A program made the translations under genes and the position numbers. Shown here piece after piece: positions 27,976 to 36,473 of a stretch of DNA of 64,000 nucleotides (position 1 is the first letter of the stretch; each line of letters starts with the position of its first letter). This DNA is from Paenibacillus selenitireducens (GTDB lineage: Bacteria > Bacillota > Bacilli > Paenibacillales > Paenibacillaceae). The notes below the pieces were generated by a model that ran no database searches, was not told the origin of the DNA, and saw only the letters and a list, made by a program, of their open reading frames with translations. Where the stretch lies: assembly GCF_002021565.1 (NCBI RefSeq), contig NZ_MSZX01000007.1:124027-188026 (forward strand), given 5' to 3'.

Positions 27976-28986
27976 TCAACCCCGGAGATGAACGGAATCA
28001 CGATAGACGATTCTGCCTTTAATTTGAACCCGCCCAACACTGACGGTATGATTCTGGACCTTCGCAATGATGCTCTTCACCGCAACCTTCGACATTTCAT
28101 GCATATCGACTTCCAAGGTGGTCAACTGAGGATCCGCGACTGTCGAATAAATGTCATTATCAAATCCGACGACCGACACATCGCCAGGTACCGTATATCC
28201 CGATTTGCGCAATTGCGAAATCAGGCGAAATGCCACTTGATCACAATTGCATACAAAGGCGGACGGCAGCTTTTCTGGAAGGTGTATATCGATAAAGGTC
28301 CCCCGGTCGTCCCGGTCATGAATAATATAATCTGGATTCAGCTGCAGGCGGTTTTCCAGCAAGCTTTTATAGTATCCAAGGTAACGGTCTTGAATGCTGC
28401 TTGTCGAGAAGATATTGCCGATAAAACCAATCTCTTGATGTCCTTGATCTACCAAGTGATTCGTCAGCTCGTAGGCGCCATAGAAATTATCCATGACGAC
28501 CGAATCGATATCAGTGTGGTTATCATAAAAGTCTAAGAAAATGATCGGAATCCCCGTCTGTATCATATCCTCGACGTAATTCTTATAAATCTGCCCCAGT
28601 AAGATAAAGCCATCTACCTTCTTCTCATAATAGATACGCGGCAGAACGTCATGTACCTCATCTTCCTCGCTAAGAATGTGGAGAATGCCAGAGTATTGGA
28701 ACTGGTCTAGAACCGTTGAAATTTCCTGATAGAACCGAAGGTAGAAAGATTGAACCTCCCCCGTGAACCGCTGCGGGATGATCACGCCAATATTATAGGA
28801 GCGACCTTCTTTCATCGATTTCGCCAAATTATTAATGCGATATCCCATGTCATCAGCCATCTGTTTAATCTTTATCTTCAACTCATCACTTACGCCTTCT
28901 TTATCATTCAGCGCCTTCGATACCGTTACCGTGCTGACCCCTAGTTTTTCTGCTAAGTCTCGCATGGTAATCTCTCTACTCTTCAA
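27976..28986 (-). CDS. LacI-family transcriptional regulator
   Basis: 336 residues: N-terminal LacI helix-turn-helix (MRDLAEKLGVSTVTVSKALN) then a periplasmic-binding-like sugar-sensing domain ending in VDMHEMSKVAVK. The frame opens at ATG 29007, but that codon has no ribosome site and sits close to the probable transcription start; the TTG at 28986 has GGGGG at 9 bases, so it is favoured with moderate confidence. It lies downstream of the GH130 gene and probably controls the mannoside locus; an inverted repeat overlaps its own -10. Confidence 0.87.
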   Translation of the reverse strand: MKSREITMRDLAEKLGVSTVTVSKALNDKEGVSDELKIKIKQMADDMGYRINNLAKSMKEGRSYNIGVIIPQRFTGEVQSFYLRFYQEISTVLDQFQYSGILHILSEEDEVHDVLPRIYYEKKVDGFILLGQIYKNYVEDMIQTGIPIIFLDFYDNHTDIDSVVMDNFYGAYELTNHLVDQGHQEIGFIGNIFSTSSIQDRYLGYYKSLLENRLQLNPDYIIHDRDDRGTFIDIHLPEKLPSAFVCNCDQVAFRLISQLRKSGYTVPGDVSVVGFDNDIYSTVADPQLTTLEVDMHEMSKVAVKSIIAKVQNHTVSVGRVQIKGRIVYRDSVHLRG

Positions 28987-29017
28987 AAAAACCAGCCCCC
29001 GTATCATTCATATACAA

Positions 29018-29040
29018 TTGCATTACCTATTATAATGCAA
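29018..29040 (-). promoter_or_regulatory. Operator-like repeat over the lacI-type -10
   Basis: TTGCATTA-N7-TAATGCAA (29018-29040) is a perfect 8-bp inverted repeat that covers the minus-strand TATAAT at 29029-29034. Likely a regulator binding site; autoregulation is an inference. It lacks the central CG common for LacI-family operators. Confidence 0.5.
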
Positions 29041-29095
29041 ATCGAATAGAATGTGAGGACTGGTGTTTGTAAAAATATAGAACTTATTTAATTTT

Positions 29096-30283
29096 CTAGG
29101 AGATTTCGGAGCCGTTCAACAATGCTAAGTTTCTCTGGATCAGCTCGGAACGTTGCGCAACGCAGGCCAAGGACGTGAACGGATCTTCCGGCGTGTTGAA
29201 TGTATAGTCTACCAACTGATCAATCGTCGAAGTCGCAACATGCAGGCGCGTGTCGCTCGATGCGTAATAGATGAATACTTCATTCTTCTCATTCACGACC
29301 GCACCGTTGCTGAAAATAACATTCGATACATCCCCAACGCGTTCTTCATCATAAGGCGCAATGAAGTGTCCGCCAGGGTTCGCAATGACTTGAGTCGGAT
29401 CTTCTAAGCTTGTCGCAAATGTGTACAGGACATACCGCAGCCCTACAGCCGTATTCCGCACGCCATGCGCAATGTGAATCCAACCTTTGTCTGTTTTGAT
29501 CGGTGCAGGTCCTTGACCGTTCTTCACTTCATATACGGTGTGGTATTTCTTCTCATGCAGTACCGTTTCTTTCTCGATAACCGGATTCAGAATATCTTGG
29601 CATAGCGCAAATGCTACGCCGCCGCCAGATCCGGTAGAAATAAATCCATCTTGCGGACGTGTATAGAACGCATATTGGCCATTAACCCATTCGGGGTGTA
29701 GCACGACATTACGCTGCTGCGGAGATGGCGTCTGAATGTTCAGAAGCTTCACCCAGTTCTTCAAGTCCTTCGTCCGCACAAGTCCTGCCTGCGCAACGGC
29801 ACTGGATGTATCACTTGCTGGGGCTTCAGGGTCTTTGCGCTCCGAGCAATAAATGCCGTAAATCCAACCATCCTCATGCTGTACAAGACGCATATCATAG
29901 ATGTTCGTCTCGTCTTGATCCTCATTTACCCAGGAGATCGGATAATCCCAGAAGCGGAAGTTATCGACCCCGTTATCACTCTCCGCAATCGCAAAGAACG
30001 ATTTGCGATCCAATCCTTCGACACGAGCAACAACATAGTATTTGCCGTCTAGGTAAATTGCACCGGCATTAAATGCCGCATTAATGCCCAGACGTTCCAT
30101 GAAGAAAGGGTTCGTCTCTTGATTAAGGTCAAATCTCCAAGTCAGCGGCGCATGGTGGCGCGTTAACACCGGATTCTCATAGCGGTCATATACACCGTTA
30201 TAGAATGACTCCTTCTTCTTATTCGGACGGCTCAGCAATTCCTCTTGCACCTTCAGCAATTCATAATACTTCTCGTGGATCAT
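29096..30283 (-). CDS. GH130 mannoside phosphorylase
   Basis: 395-residue cytoplasmic glycosidase-family phosphorylase that cleaves beta-mannosides with phosphate, releasing mannose 1-phosphate. The GH130 core [20 protein letters not shown] and the later RNVVLHPEW and [16 protein letters not shown] segments are present. Size and context (a 2-epimerase gene upstream, sharing one base with this start) fit 4-O-beta-D-mannosyl-D-glucose phosphorylase, the second step after mannobiose epimerisation. The exact disaccharide is inferred. The gene itself appears intact although the epimerase is broken. Confidence 0.88.
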   Translation of the reverse strand: MIHEKYYELLKVQEELLSRPNKKKESFYNGVYDRYENPVLTRHHAPLTWRFDLNQETNPFFMERLGINAAFNAGAIYLDGKYYVVARVEGLDRKSFFAIAESDNGVDNFRFWDYPISWVNEDQDETNIYDMRLVQHEDGWIYGIYCSERKDPEAPASDTSSAVAQAGLVRTKDLKNWVKLLNIQTPSPQQRNVVLHPEWVNGQYAFYTRPQDGFISTGSGGGVAFALCQDILNPVIEKETVLHEKKYHTVYEVKNGQGPAPIKTDKGWIHIAHGVRNTAVGLRYVLYTFATSLEDPTQVIANPGGHFIAPYDEERVGDVSNVIFSNGAVVNEKNEVFIYYASSDTRLHVATSTIDQLVDYTFNTPEDPFTSLACVAQRSELIQRNLALLNGSEIS

Positions 30284-31454
30284 TATTTCGTCACCCTTTC
30301 CATGATTTCCATACAGAATCTTGAATTATGATAAGCCGCTTTCCAAGGACCGCCGATATTGCGCTGCGTTGGTTCGCCATTGGGTTCCGCCGACCAATAC
30401 CACTCGCCGCCCTCACGCGGGTCTATCAAATGTTTCTTGGTATACGCCCACAGCGCCAGCGTGCGCTCTTGGAATATCTCATCTTTCGTATGTCTAAAAG
30501 CATTCACAAAACCGACCATCGCTTCAACCTGAACCCACCATACCTTTGTCAAATCTAGGTGATCGCCCTCCTTCTCATTCGCGAGCGATCCATCCGGTTG
30601 TACCGCGTGCCGTGCGATGTTGTAGGCAATGTTCATCACCATTTGGTTAAAAGCTTCATTCTTGAGCCCCAGCACATGAATCGCTTCATCCAATAGCCAG
30701 CTTGCTTCAATGTCGTGTCCGTACGAGGTTAGATCCACGAGACTTTCCCACGATGTATTGAAGAAAACGCCCAAAACGTGTGTTGTCGGATCGTAAATCT
30801 TCTCGTGGAAAATGGTTAAAAGATTGACCATACGGTCCCGAAGTTCTTCCGATGGCTGCACACGGTACAGATTCGTATAAGCCTCCAGCACATGCAAATG
30901 CGTGTTCATCGTAATGTCTGCAATGACGCCGTTCTCACTCAGCTGTTCATTCGGTTGTTCTTGCCATTCCCGATTGAATTCTTCGCCGTAAGCATTACGC
31001 TCCGGGAAGAACCCGATCTTCTCAATGAGCTGATAGAGGCGATTCGCAAGGTTCAATGCGTCTGCATTCGCCGTTACGCGGTAATATTCACTGAGCGCAT
31101 AGATGGCAAAAGCTTGCGCATACACATGTTTCCGGGAATCCGTCACATTCCCTTGGTAGTCGACAGCCCAGTAGATCCCGCCAAATTCAGGATCAACCAT
31201 CTTGGTGGATAGAAATTGATACGCATGGTGTGCGGCCTGTAAAACTCTTCATTCTTCGTGACCCGATAGGCTGCCGAGAAAGACCACAAGAACCGGCTTA
31301 ATGCGATGCTTCCCTTCTCTTCCTGCTTATGTATGCGTAGATTGTAGTCGACGAGCCCATAGAATCCGCCATTCCCCTTGTCTTGCATGCGCATCCAGAA
31401 AGGAAGAATATGCCCTACAAGTTCCTGTTCAACCTCTTATCTAAACGTATTCAC
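30283..31454 (-). pseudogene. Cellobiose/mannobiose 2-epimerase, two lesions
   Basis: N-acylglucosamine 2-epimerase-fold sugar epimerase converting beta-1,4-mannobiose to mannosylglucose for the GH130 enzyme. Read from the GTG at 31454 (AGGTGATC upstream) the frame hits a TAA at codon 6 (31437-31439) and then continues as EVEQELVGHILPFWMRMQDK. After KNEEF a shift is needed at the A-run 31241-31244 (one base short) to reach QAAHHAYQFLSTKMVDPEFGG and the intact remainder. The stop and the deletion are independent, so decay is more likely than one sequencing error. Restored length is about 390 residues. Confidence 0.8.
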
Positions 31455-31474
31455 ATGATCACCTGCATCTTGTT

Positions 31475-31489
31475 AGTTTATCGTTTACT
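31475..31489. promoter_or_regulatory. Possible operator at the epimerase start site
   Basis: AGTTTATCGTTTACT is an imperfect palindrome with a central CG, of the kind bound by LacI-family regulators, located just downstream of the predicted transcription start. Low confidence. Confidence 0.35.
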
Positions 31490-31499
31490 TAATGAATAT

Positions 31500-31529
31500 A
31501 TGTTACGCGCTTACAAAGACGGCTGTCAA
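31500..31529 (-). promoter_or_regulatory. Promoter of the mannoside operon
   Basis: Minus strand TTGACA (31524-31529), 18-base spacer, TAACAT (31500-31505). It would drive epimerase, GH130 and possibly the LacI-type gene. Confidence 0.6.
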
Positions 31530-31618
31530 TGGCATATTCATTTCGTATCCTGATATAGAGTTCGTCTGAACAACAATTGGATATTTGTCGCTGCTCCGCG
31601 TCCTCCCGGCATGGAAAA

Positions 31619-31645
31619 GGACATCACCGTTATCCGTTGATGTCC
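31619..31645 (-). terminator. Terminator after the SGNH hydrolase gene
   Basis: GGACATCA (31619-31626) pairs with TGATGTCC (31638-31645), followed on the minus strand by TTTT. Confidence 0.82.
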
Positions 31646-31654
31646 TCATTCCTG

Positions 31655-32203
31655 TTATAGATATTTACGAATCGAATCGGCTGCCTGACGTGCGCAAGCC
31701 TTACTTCCCTCCTCTGTCAGGTGAAGCAAATCATCGCAAATGTACTTCTCCGCACGCTCCTTCACAACAGCATTCAAATCATTGACCTCTATCCGGTGTT
31801 GATGCATTAGTGCAATGGCTGCCCGGTTATATTGATCAATCTCTGCGTTGCTGCGTCCTGATTGCATCGGATGGACCGGCGTCGTCGTTGCAAAAATAAG
31901 GGGCGCTCCTGTACGCTTCAGCTCCTGAATAATGCGCGTGAGTGTCTCGATGTATTCGTCCAAGGAGGTTAGGGCCTCAACCATCGGTGCTTCATGATGC
32001 AGATCCCATAACCCGGTATTCCAATGAATAATATCCGGCTGCCCCAACTCCTTCAGCCAGAGATTCACGCCCCATAACGTATATTTCGAGAACCGGCCAT
32101 TCTCTTCTGGTCCGACCACTTCAGCGGCGCCTCGCAGCTCATCGGCAACATGAAGTTGATATCCTATGCGGATGGAATCCCCCAATAATAATACCTTTTT
32201 CAT
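31655..32203 (-). CDS. SGNH/GDSL-family hydrolase
   Basis: 182 residues. The catalytic-Ser block LLLGDSIRIGY starts at residue 5 and the Asp-X-X-His block DDLLHLTEEG is near the C-terminus; an Asn block lies in the HWNTGLWDLH stretch. No signal peptide, so it acts inside the cell. In this sugar locus a carbohydrate esterase (deacetylase) is plausible but not proven. The ATG follows a GTGAGAAG site. It is read in the same direction as the mannoside operon but upstream of the promoter at 31500. Confidence 0.82.
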   Translation of the reverse strand: MKKVLLLGDSIRIGYQLHVADELRGAAEVVGPEENGRFSKYTLWGVNLWLKELGQPDIIHWNTGLWDLHHEAPMVEALTSLDEYIETLTRIIQELKRTGAPLIFATTTPVHPMQSGRSNAEIDQYNRAAIALMHQHRIEVNDLNAVVKERAEKYICDDLLHLTEEGSKACARQAADSIRKYL

Positions 32204-32340
32204 CTTCTCACCTCATACATTAATTTAAGTTAACGATTATCTGTATAATCTTTGTATCATACTTTACAACAACCGAACAGGCGTATGTACATTTCTTTTG
32301 TACATATCTTCATTTGTATGTCCATCTGCTGACAAACATG

Positions 32341-32380
32341 AAGAAGGATTGGGCAGTCACTTCTGCTCAATCCTTCTTTT
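32341..32380 (-). terminator. Terminator after pspA
   Basis: GAAGGATTG...GCAG hairpin pairing with CTGC...CAATCCTTC (32343-32377), followed on the minus strand by T-rich sequence. Confidence 0.7.
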
Positions 32381-32422
32381 GTCTGATCTTCATTTTCACC
32401 TTGCCGTATCCTTCTCCGTTGT

Positions 32423-33088
32423 TTATACAGTTCCCCGTTTTTCTTTTAACGCGGCCAATTCCTTCTGAATCTCATCTCGTTTCTCTTGTTCCACATAGGA
32501 TGGCGCGGCGTTCAACACTTCACCAGCCTTGATCCCTGCATAAGCTTGGGCTTCGACCTGCCATACCTTCTCTTCAATACGAGCTAAGCCGTGATGAACC
32601 CGGTCCATGTCATAAGGTTGTAATGCAGCAGTTGAGGCTTGAATCGCTTGCGCCGCACGGATCCGAGAGAGCAGGTTCTGTTTCTGCAAGACAAGCTCGT
32701 TATACTTCTCATTCATACGTTTCATCTGTTCGAGCAGGGCGGCCGTTTGATTTTTCGTTGCTTCATGCTGTGTTTTATAGAGGGCGAGTTTCTCTTGATT
32801 GCGCAGCTTCTCTTCGATGGCAAGCTCTGCAATCGCATCTTCCTGCCGGTCGACAGCGAGTTCAGCTTGCCGGCTGCGCTTCATGATTAAGGCTGTTGTC
32901 TCCTCGATTTGCGCTTCGTATCTTCGCTCGTTCCAATATTGCTGCGCGAGCGCTTGCTGAGCTTGTCCCATTTGCTCCTCCAAATCTCGTATATATTGCT
33001 TCACCATACTCACTGGATTCTCCATTTTGTCCAGAAAATGATTCGTATCCGCCGTTGCCATATGTTTTACGCGCTTAAAAATCCCCAT
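32423..33088 (-). CDS. pspA: PspA/IM30-family phage-shock protein
   Basis: 221-residue protein almost wholly coiled coil, beginning MGIFKRVKHMATADTNHFLDK, the amphipathic helix plus alpha1 region of the ESCRT-III-like PspA family; it protects a stressed membrane. The frame opens earlier, but the ATG at 33088 has GAGGAGAAAT. It directly follows the small membrane-protein gene (2-base gap), so they form an operon. The divergent two-component system is the obvious candidate controller. Confidence 0.9.
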   Translation of the reverse strand: MGIFKRVKHMATADTNHFLDKMENPVSMVKQYIRDLEEQMGQAQQALAQQYWNERRYEAQIEETTALIMKRSRQAELAVDRQEDAIAELAIEEKLRNQEKLALYKTQHEATKNQTAALLEQMKRMNEKYNELVLQKQNLLSRIRAAQAIQASTAALQPYDMDRVHHGLARIEEKVWQVEAQAYAGIKAGEVLNAAPSYVEQEKRDEIQKELAALKEKRGTV

Positions 33089-33090
33089 AA

Positions 33091-33525
33091 TTATTTCTCC
33101 TCTTTCCGTATATGATTCTCCCATTCATCCAGCACATCGCCGTTCCGAACAGGAGGGTTATGCATGCCGATATAGGTTGTGACCGGTTCAATCACGGCAG
33201 TATTCCGCTTCATTCTTCGATAGAGCCAGAATCCAATACCTCCCACAATTAGCAGACCCAACCCAAGCATGAACAGCAGCGGTACGATGAACGCTCCATG
33301 ATGTTCTACCTCCATCTCTTGTCCACCATATGGGAACACCTGAATGCTAGTCATATGACCTCTCATGCCACCCATCGATGTTTCATAGCCTGCATATCCA
33401 TGCATTCGATCGTGGTGACGGTTGGATTCATAGCCGTTCATGGCATGTACACCAACCATCAAAATGAAAAGGAAGTAACCTGTCATTACCACCCATTTCC
33501 ATATTGCCATTGGTTTTCTTCTCAT
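33091..33525 (-). CDS. Small two-TM membrane protein of the psp block
   Basis: 144 residues; TM1 at about 8-28 (WVVMTGYFLFILMVGVHAM), a His/Met-rich outer loop (HHDRMHGYAGYETSMGGMRGHM), and TM2 about 75-100 (VPLLFMLGLGLLIVGGIGFW). I do not recognise a family. The His/Met cluster could bind a metal. ATG 33525 has AAAGGAGGTG. Co-transcribed with pspA and divergent from the response regulator gene; perhaps a sensor-side or membrane partner for PspA. Confidence 0.78.
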   Translation of the reverse strand: MRRKPMAIWKWVVMTGYFLFILMVGVHAMNGYESNRHHDRMHGYAGYETSMGGMRGHMTSIQVFPYGGQEMEVEHHGAFIVPLLFMLGLGLLIVGGIGFWLYRRMKRNTAVIEPVTTYIGMHNPPVRNGDVLDEWENHIRKEEK

Positions 33526-33583
33526 AAGTCTTTCACCTCCTTTTGTCAACTACATTTGGAGTATGTCACTCCCGATGTCCATA

Positions 33584-33617
33584 ACTATAATAGGCTTTGG
33601 TGAAAATCAAGTGAAAA
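33584..33617 (-). promoter_or_regulatory. Response-regulator-type promoter of the psp block
   Basis: Minus strand direct repeat TTTTCAC (33611-33617 and 33600-33606), 11-bp period, with TATTAT/TATAGT (33584-33592) about 8 bases downstream. Tandem repeats in the -35 region are typical of OmpR-class activation. Confidence 0.5.
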
Positions 33618-33694
33618 CAATCTTCAGCTTATTTTCATGTTCGCGTGATATCTTATTCAACATGAAATGCTGTATACAAAGGGGTTACTCTTGC

Positions 33695-34369
33695 ATGAAA
33701 ATATTACTCGCGGAAGATGACTTACTGCTCGGCGAACTCATCTCTCATTTATTAAAGAAAAAGGCCGCATGTACCGTTGATTGGGTCACCGACGGCGAAG
33801 CTGCCTACGATTATGCACAAGCTTCAAGCTATGACGCATTGATCCTAGATTGGATGATGCCTGAGCGCGATGGAACCGATGTGTGCCGCCAGCTGCGCAA
33901 AGAAGACTATATGGGAGCTATCCTAATACTCACGGCCAAAGATGCCTTGCAGGACCGTGTTCATGGCTTGGATGCAGGGGCGGATGATTATTTGGTCAAA
34001 CCTTTTGAAATTGATGAATTACTTGCTCGTCTGCGCGCACTGACTCGGCGAAATTTCGCGCCTCTCCAAGAAGAGACGGTCCAGATCCGCGATTATGTGA
34101 TCTACCGAACCAAACGTGTGGTTCTTAAGAACGGTCAACACATTCAACTCTCGCCAAGAGAATTCCAGCTTCTTGATCTGCTAGCCCAGCACAAAGGGAT
34201 GGTGCTAACACGGGAAATCATCATGGATCGCATCTGGGGACTAGATAGTGATGTGCATATGAAGACAATAGATGCGACCGTGAAGTTGTTACGCAAAAAA
34301 CTCGAAACCGCAGATGGCGAAGGTATCATTCAAAGCGTGCGTGGGGTGGGATATCAACTTGAAAATTGA
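33695..34369 (+). CDS. OmpR-family response regulator
   Basis: 224 residues. Receiver domain with acidic pair EDD (7-9), phosphoacceptor Asp52 in LILDWMMPERDG, Lys in LVKPFEI; C-terminal winged helix with LSPREFQLLDLLAQHKGMVL and the GVGYQLEN end. The open frame starts further upstream, but only the ATG at 33695 has AAAGGGG and begins MKILLAEDD. It overlaps the kinase gene by 11 bases. It probably acts on the divergent membrane protein-pspA operon. Confidence 0.93.
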   Translation: MKILLAEDDLLLGELISHLLKKKAACTVDWVTDGEAAYDYAQASSYDALILDWMMPERDGTDVCRQLRKEDYMGAILILTAKDALQDRVHGLDAGADDYLVKPFEIDELLARLRALTRRNFAPLQEETVQIRDYVIYRTKRVVLKNGQHIQLSPREFQLLDLLAQHKGMVLTREIIMDRIWGLDSDVHMKTIDATVKLLRKKLETADGEGIIQSVRGVGYQLEN

Positions 34370-35771
34370 GACATGGTGGACAAGGTTTCGAGGAACGACG
34401 GTTTTTGACCGAACGCAGCGCCGATTAACGCTGCAATACAGCGGTTTAGTCGTCTTATTTTTGACCTTATTTATCGCGATCGTGTTGGGACTGCTCTACA
34501 ACATCCTCATTCTCAATCCGAAAGGACAGCTCCACGATCTCGCCGATGATGAGATGGCTTATATGAAAGATCTTCTGATGCGTAATGGAAGCAAGAACAG
34601 TATGATGCACCAAAAACAAGATGAATATTTTACGCTGGGCCAGAATCAGTACTTCTATTATTGGGTCGATTCGCAAGGTTCCTTGCAGTATGGGGATGAA
34701 ATGCAATCAGGCAGCCGTACCCAAATTCTAAGCTCCTTATCTGAATGGCGACCATCAAGGGGGGCGCAGGAGATCCGATATGCCACGGTGCAACTGCCAA
34801 GCATGCACGGTGGCATGCATATGGGAAAAGGCGAAGCCAAGGAGGAGCAAACGGTAACACTCATGATGACCGGGCGAACGCTCTATTCAGGTCAAGACGT
34901 CACCGGCACGCTCTATATCGGCAAAGATATATCCGTTCAATGGAACTTATTTCGCTGGTCGCTGATCGCGTTAATGACGCTTGGGTTGCTGTTCTTTGCA
35001 CTCGCGCTCATCCTCAGTCATATCATGTCCAAGCGTGCGATGATTCCCATTATGCAATCCTATACGCGTCAGAGGGAATTCGTCGCGGATGCCTCACATG
35101 AGTTAAGAACGCCGCTTAGCGTTATGCTCTCGTCTATTGACACGTTGCAGTTGGAGGACGGCATGGCACAGAATCCTTTTGCAGCGCGGGTGCTTGCGAA
35201 TATGCGTAATGAAGTCAAACGAATGACCAAGCTGGCGGGAGATCTGTTGACCTTGGCCCGCTCCGATTCCGGCGAAGTGCTCCTTGCGAATGAACCGCTC
35301 GATTTACGTGCGAACGCAGAGCACATCCTGCAATCCTTGCAAGCCTTAGCAGACGCGAAGCAGATACAACTGACTCTGCAAGCTCCCCCATCCCTGATGA
35401 TGTATGGAGATGCAGACCGCCTGGAGCAGCTCCTTGTCATTCTAATCGACAATGCAATCAAATACACACCGGATGGCGGTGATGTGAGGGTCATGATTTC
35501 CGTCGAACGGGCCAAATCCATGCACATCCTGCAATTCATAGTTGAAGATAATGGAATCGGAATCCGAGCAGAGGATCATAAACAGATCTTCACCCGGTTC
35601 TATCGGGAGGATAAATCGCGCTCCAAGGAACTGGGCGGCCATGGTCTAGGACTAGCGATCGCCAAATGGATAGTCGATGCCCATCGAGGAACCATCCATG
35701 TCGAGAGCAAGGTCAACCAGGGGAGTCGGTTCGTCGTACGAATTCCCATGCGGGAAGGTTCGTGGTCCTAG
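34359..35771 (+). CDS. Sensor histidine kinase, partner of the OmpR-type regulator
   Basis: 470 residues. TM1 near residues 27-50 (LVVLFLTLFIAIVLGLLYNI), an extracytoplasmic sensor of about 150 residues containing a His/Met stretch (MHGGMHMGKGE), TM2 (WSLIALMTLGLLFFALALIL), HisKA with His in ASHELRTPLSV, and HATPase with DNAIKYTP, DNGIGI and GGHGLGLAI. The TTG at 34359 is in the regulator 3' end with GGGGTGGG upstream. Met/His loops in both the sensor and the psp-block membrane protein suggest a shared metal or envelope cue. Confidence 0.9.
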   Translation: MKIETWWTRFRGTTVFDRTQRRLTLQYSGLVVLFLTLFIAIVLGLLYNILILNPKGQLHDLADDEMAYMKDLLMRNGSKNSMMHQKQDEYFTLGQNQYFYYWVDSQGSLQYGDEMQSGSRTQILSSLSEWRPSRGAQEIRYATVQLPSMHGGMHMGKGEAKEEQTVTLMMTGRTLYSGQDVTGTLYIGKDISVQWNLFRWSLIALMTLGLLFFALALILSHIMSKRAMIPIMQSYTRQREFVADASHELRTPLSVMLSSIDTLQLEDGMAQNPFAARVLANMRNEVKRMTKLAGDLLTLARSDSGEVLLANEPLDLRANAEHILQSLQALADAKQIQLTLQAPPSLMMYGDADRLEQLLVILIDNAIKYTPDGGDVRVMISVERAKSMHILQFIVEDNGIGIRAEDHKQIFTRFYREDKSRSKELGGHGLGLAIAKWIVDAHRGTIHVESKVNQGSRFVVRIPMREGSWS

Positions 35772-35858
35772 TTCTATCGCTTGTTTCGTTGGCTGAGAAG
35801 GAACATCGCACGAATGTTTGACAATCTATGAAAACACTTGCATACGGCATATTTCAAG

Positions 35859-35870
35859 ATTAAGCTTAAT
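35859..35870. promoter_or_regulatory. Perfect palindrome upstream of marR-type gene 1
   Basis: ATTAAGCTTAAT, 36 bases before the marR start; a TTGACA (35818-35823) lies upstream. Typical position for MarR autoregulation. Confidence 0.5.
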
Positions 35871-35905
35871 ACAAGATGAAAAATGCGAGTTGAATGGAGT
35901 CAATG

Positions 35906-36358
35906 ATGATGGAAAACCTATTCAGCACTATTGAACGAGAAATTGCTATTTTTGGCCGCCGGGCGGAAGCGATTCGGATTGCTTATTTAAGCCACAGCGA
36001 TTTTGATCGCTCCACCTATTTATTATTGCGGCAATTAGAACATGAAGGACCTCTCGCCATCAAAGCTTTAGCAGACGCATTATTACTAGATATCTCCACA
36101 GCAAGCCGACAGACAGCAGCCTTAGAGACCAAGGGATTCGTCGAGAAGCTATCCGATCCGAACGATGCCCGCGTCAAGCTGCTGCAAATCACCGAATTGG
36201 GACGCCAGGAACTCCTTGCTTTCGCCAAAGCTCGGGAGGCATTCTATGCCGGCCTGTTAGAGGATTGGAACGAAGAAGAATGCCGACAATTCGGGGAGAG
36301 TCTCGCTCGATTTAACCGCACCATGGAAGAACGACGCAGAGTAAATAAATCCGAGTAA
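35906..36358 (+). CDS. MarR-family transcriptional regulator 1
   Basis: About 150 residues with a winged helix-turn-helix (LAIKALADALLLDISTASRQ then TAALETKGFVEKLSDPNDAR) and a C-terminal dimer helix. Four ATGs lie between 35894 and 35909; GGAG at 35896-35899 favours 35906 or 35909. The palindrome ATTAAGCTTAAT upstream suggests autoregulation. A terminator separates it from the next gene, so control of that gene would be in trans. Confidence 0.86.
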   Translation: MMENLFSTIEREIAIFGRRAEAIRIAYLSHSDFDRSTYLLLRQLEHEGPLAIKALADALLLDISTASRQTAALETKGFVEKLSDPNDARVKLLQITELGRQELLAFAKAREAFYAGLLEDWNEEECRQFGESLARFNRTMEERRRVNKSE

Positions 36359-36377
36359 CGTGAGAATGAGAACCTTA

Positions 36378-36415
36378 GGGGGCATAAGACGGCGACAGCG
36401 TGTTGTGCCCCTTTT
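36378..36415 (+). terminator. Terminator after marR-type gene 1
   Basis: GGGGCA (36379-36384) pairs with TGCCCC (36405-36410 region) around an imperfect stem, followed by TTTTATTTT. Confidence 0.75.
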
Positions 36416-36473
36416 ATTTTGACGCTACTTATGACCATTCATTTCATGCCATACAGAAGGGAAGGAAATCACG

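Noticed and set aside
27952-28536. Plus-strand frame of 194 codons opposite the LacI-type gene
   Set aside because: Antisense to the LacI effector domain, no start site signals.
31501-31516. Catabolite-response (cre) element near the mannoside promoter
   Set aside because: TGTTACGCGCTTACA resembles cre in letters but the spacing is off by one and the CG centre does not fit the consensus.
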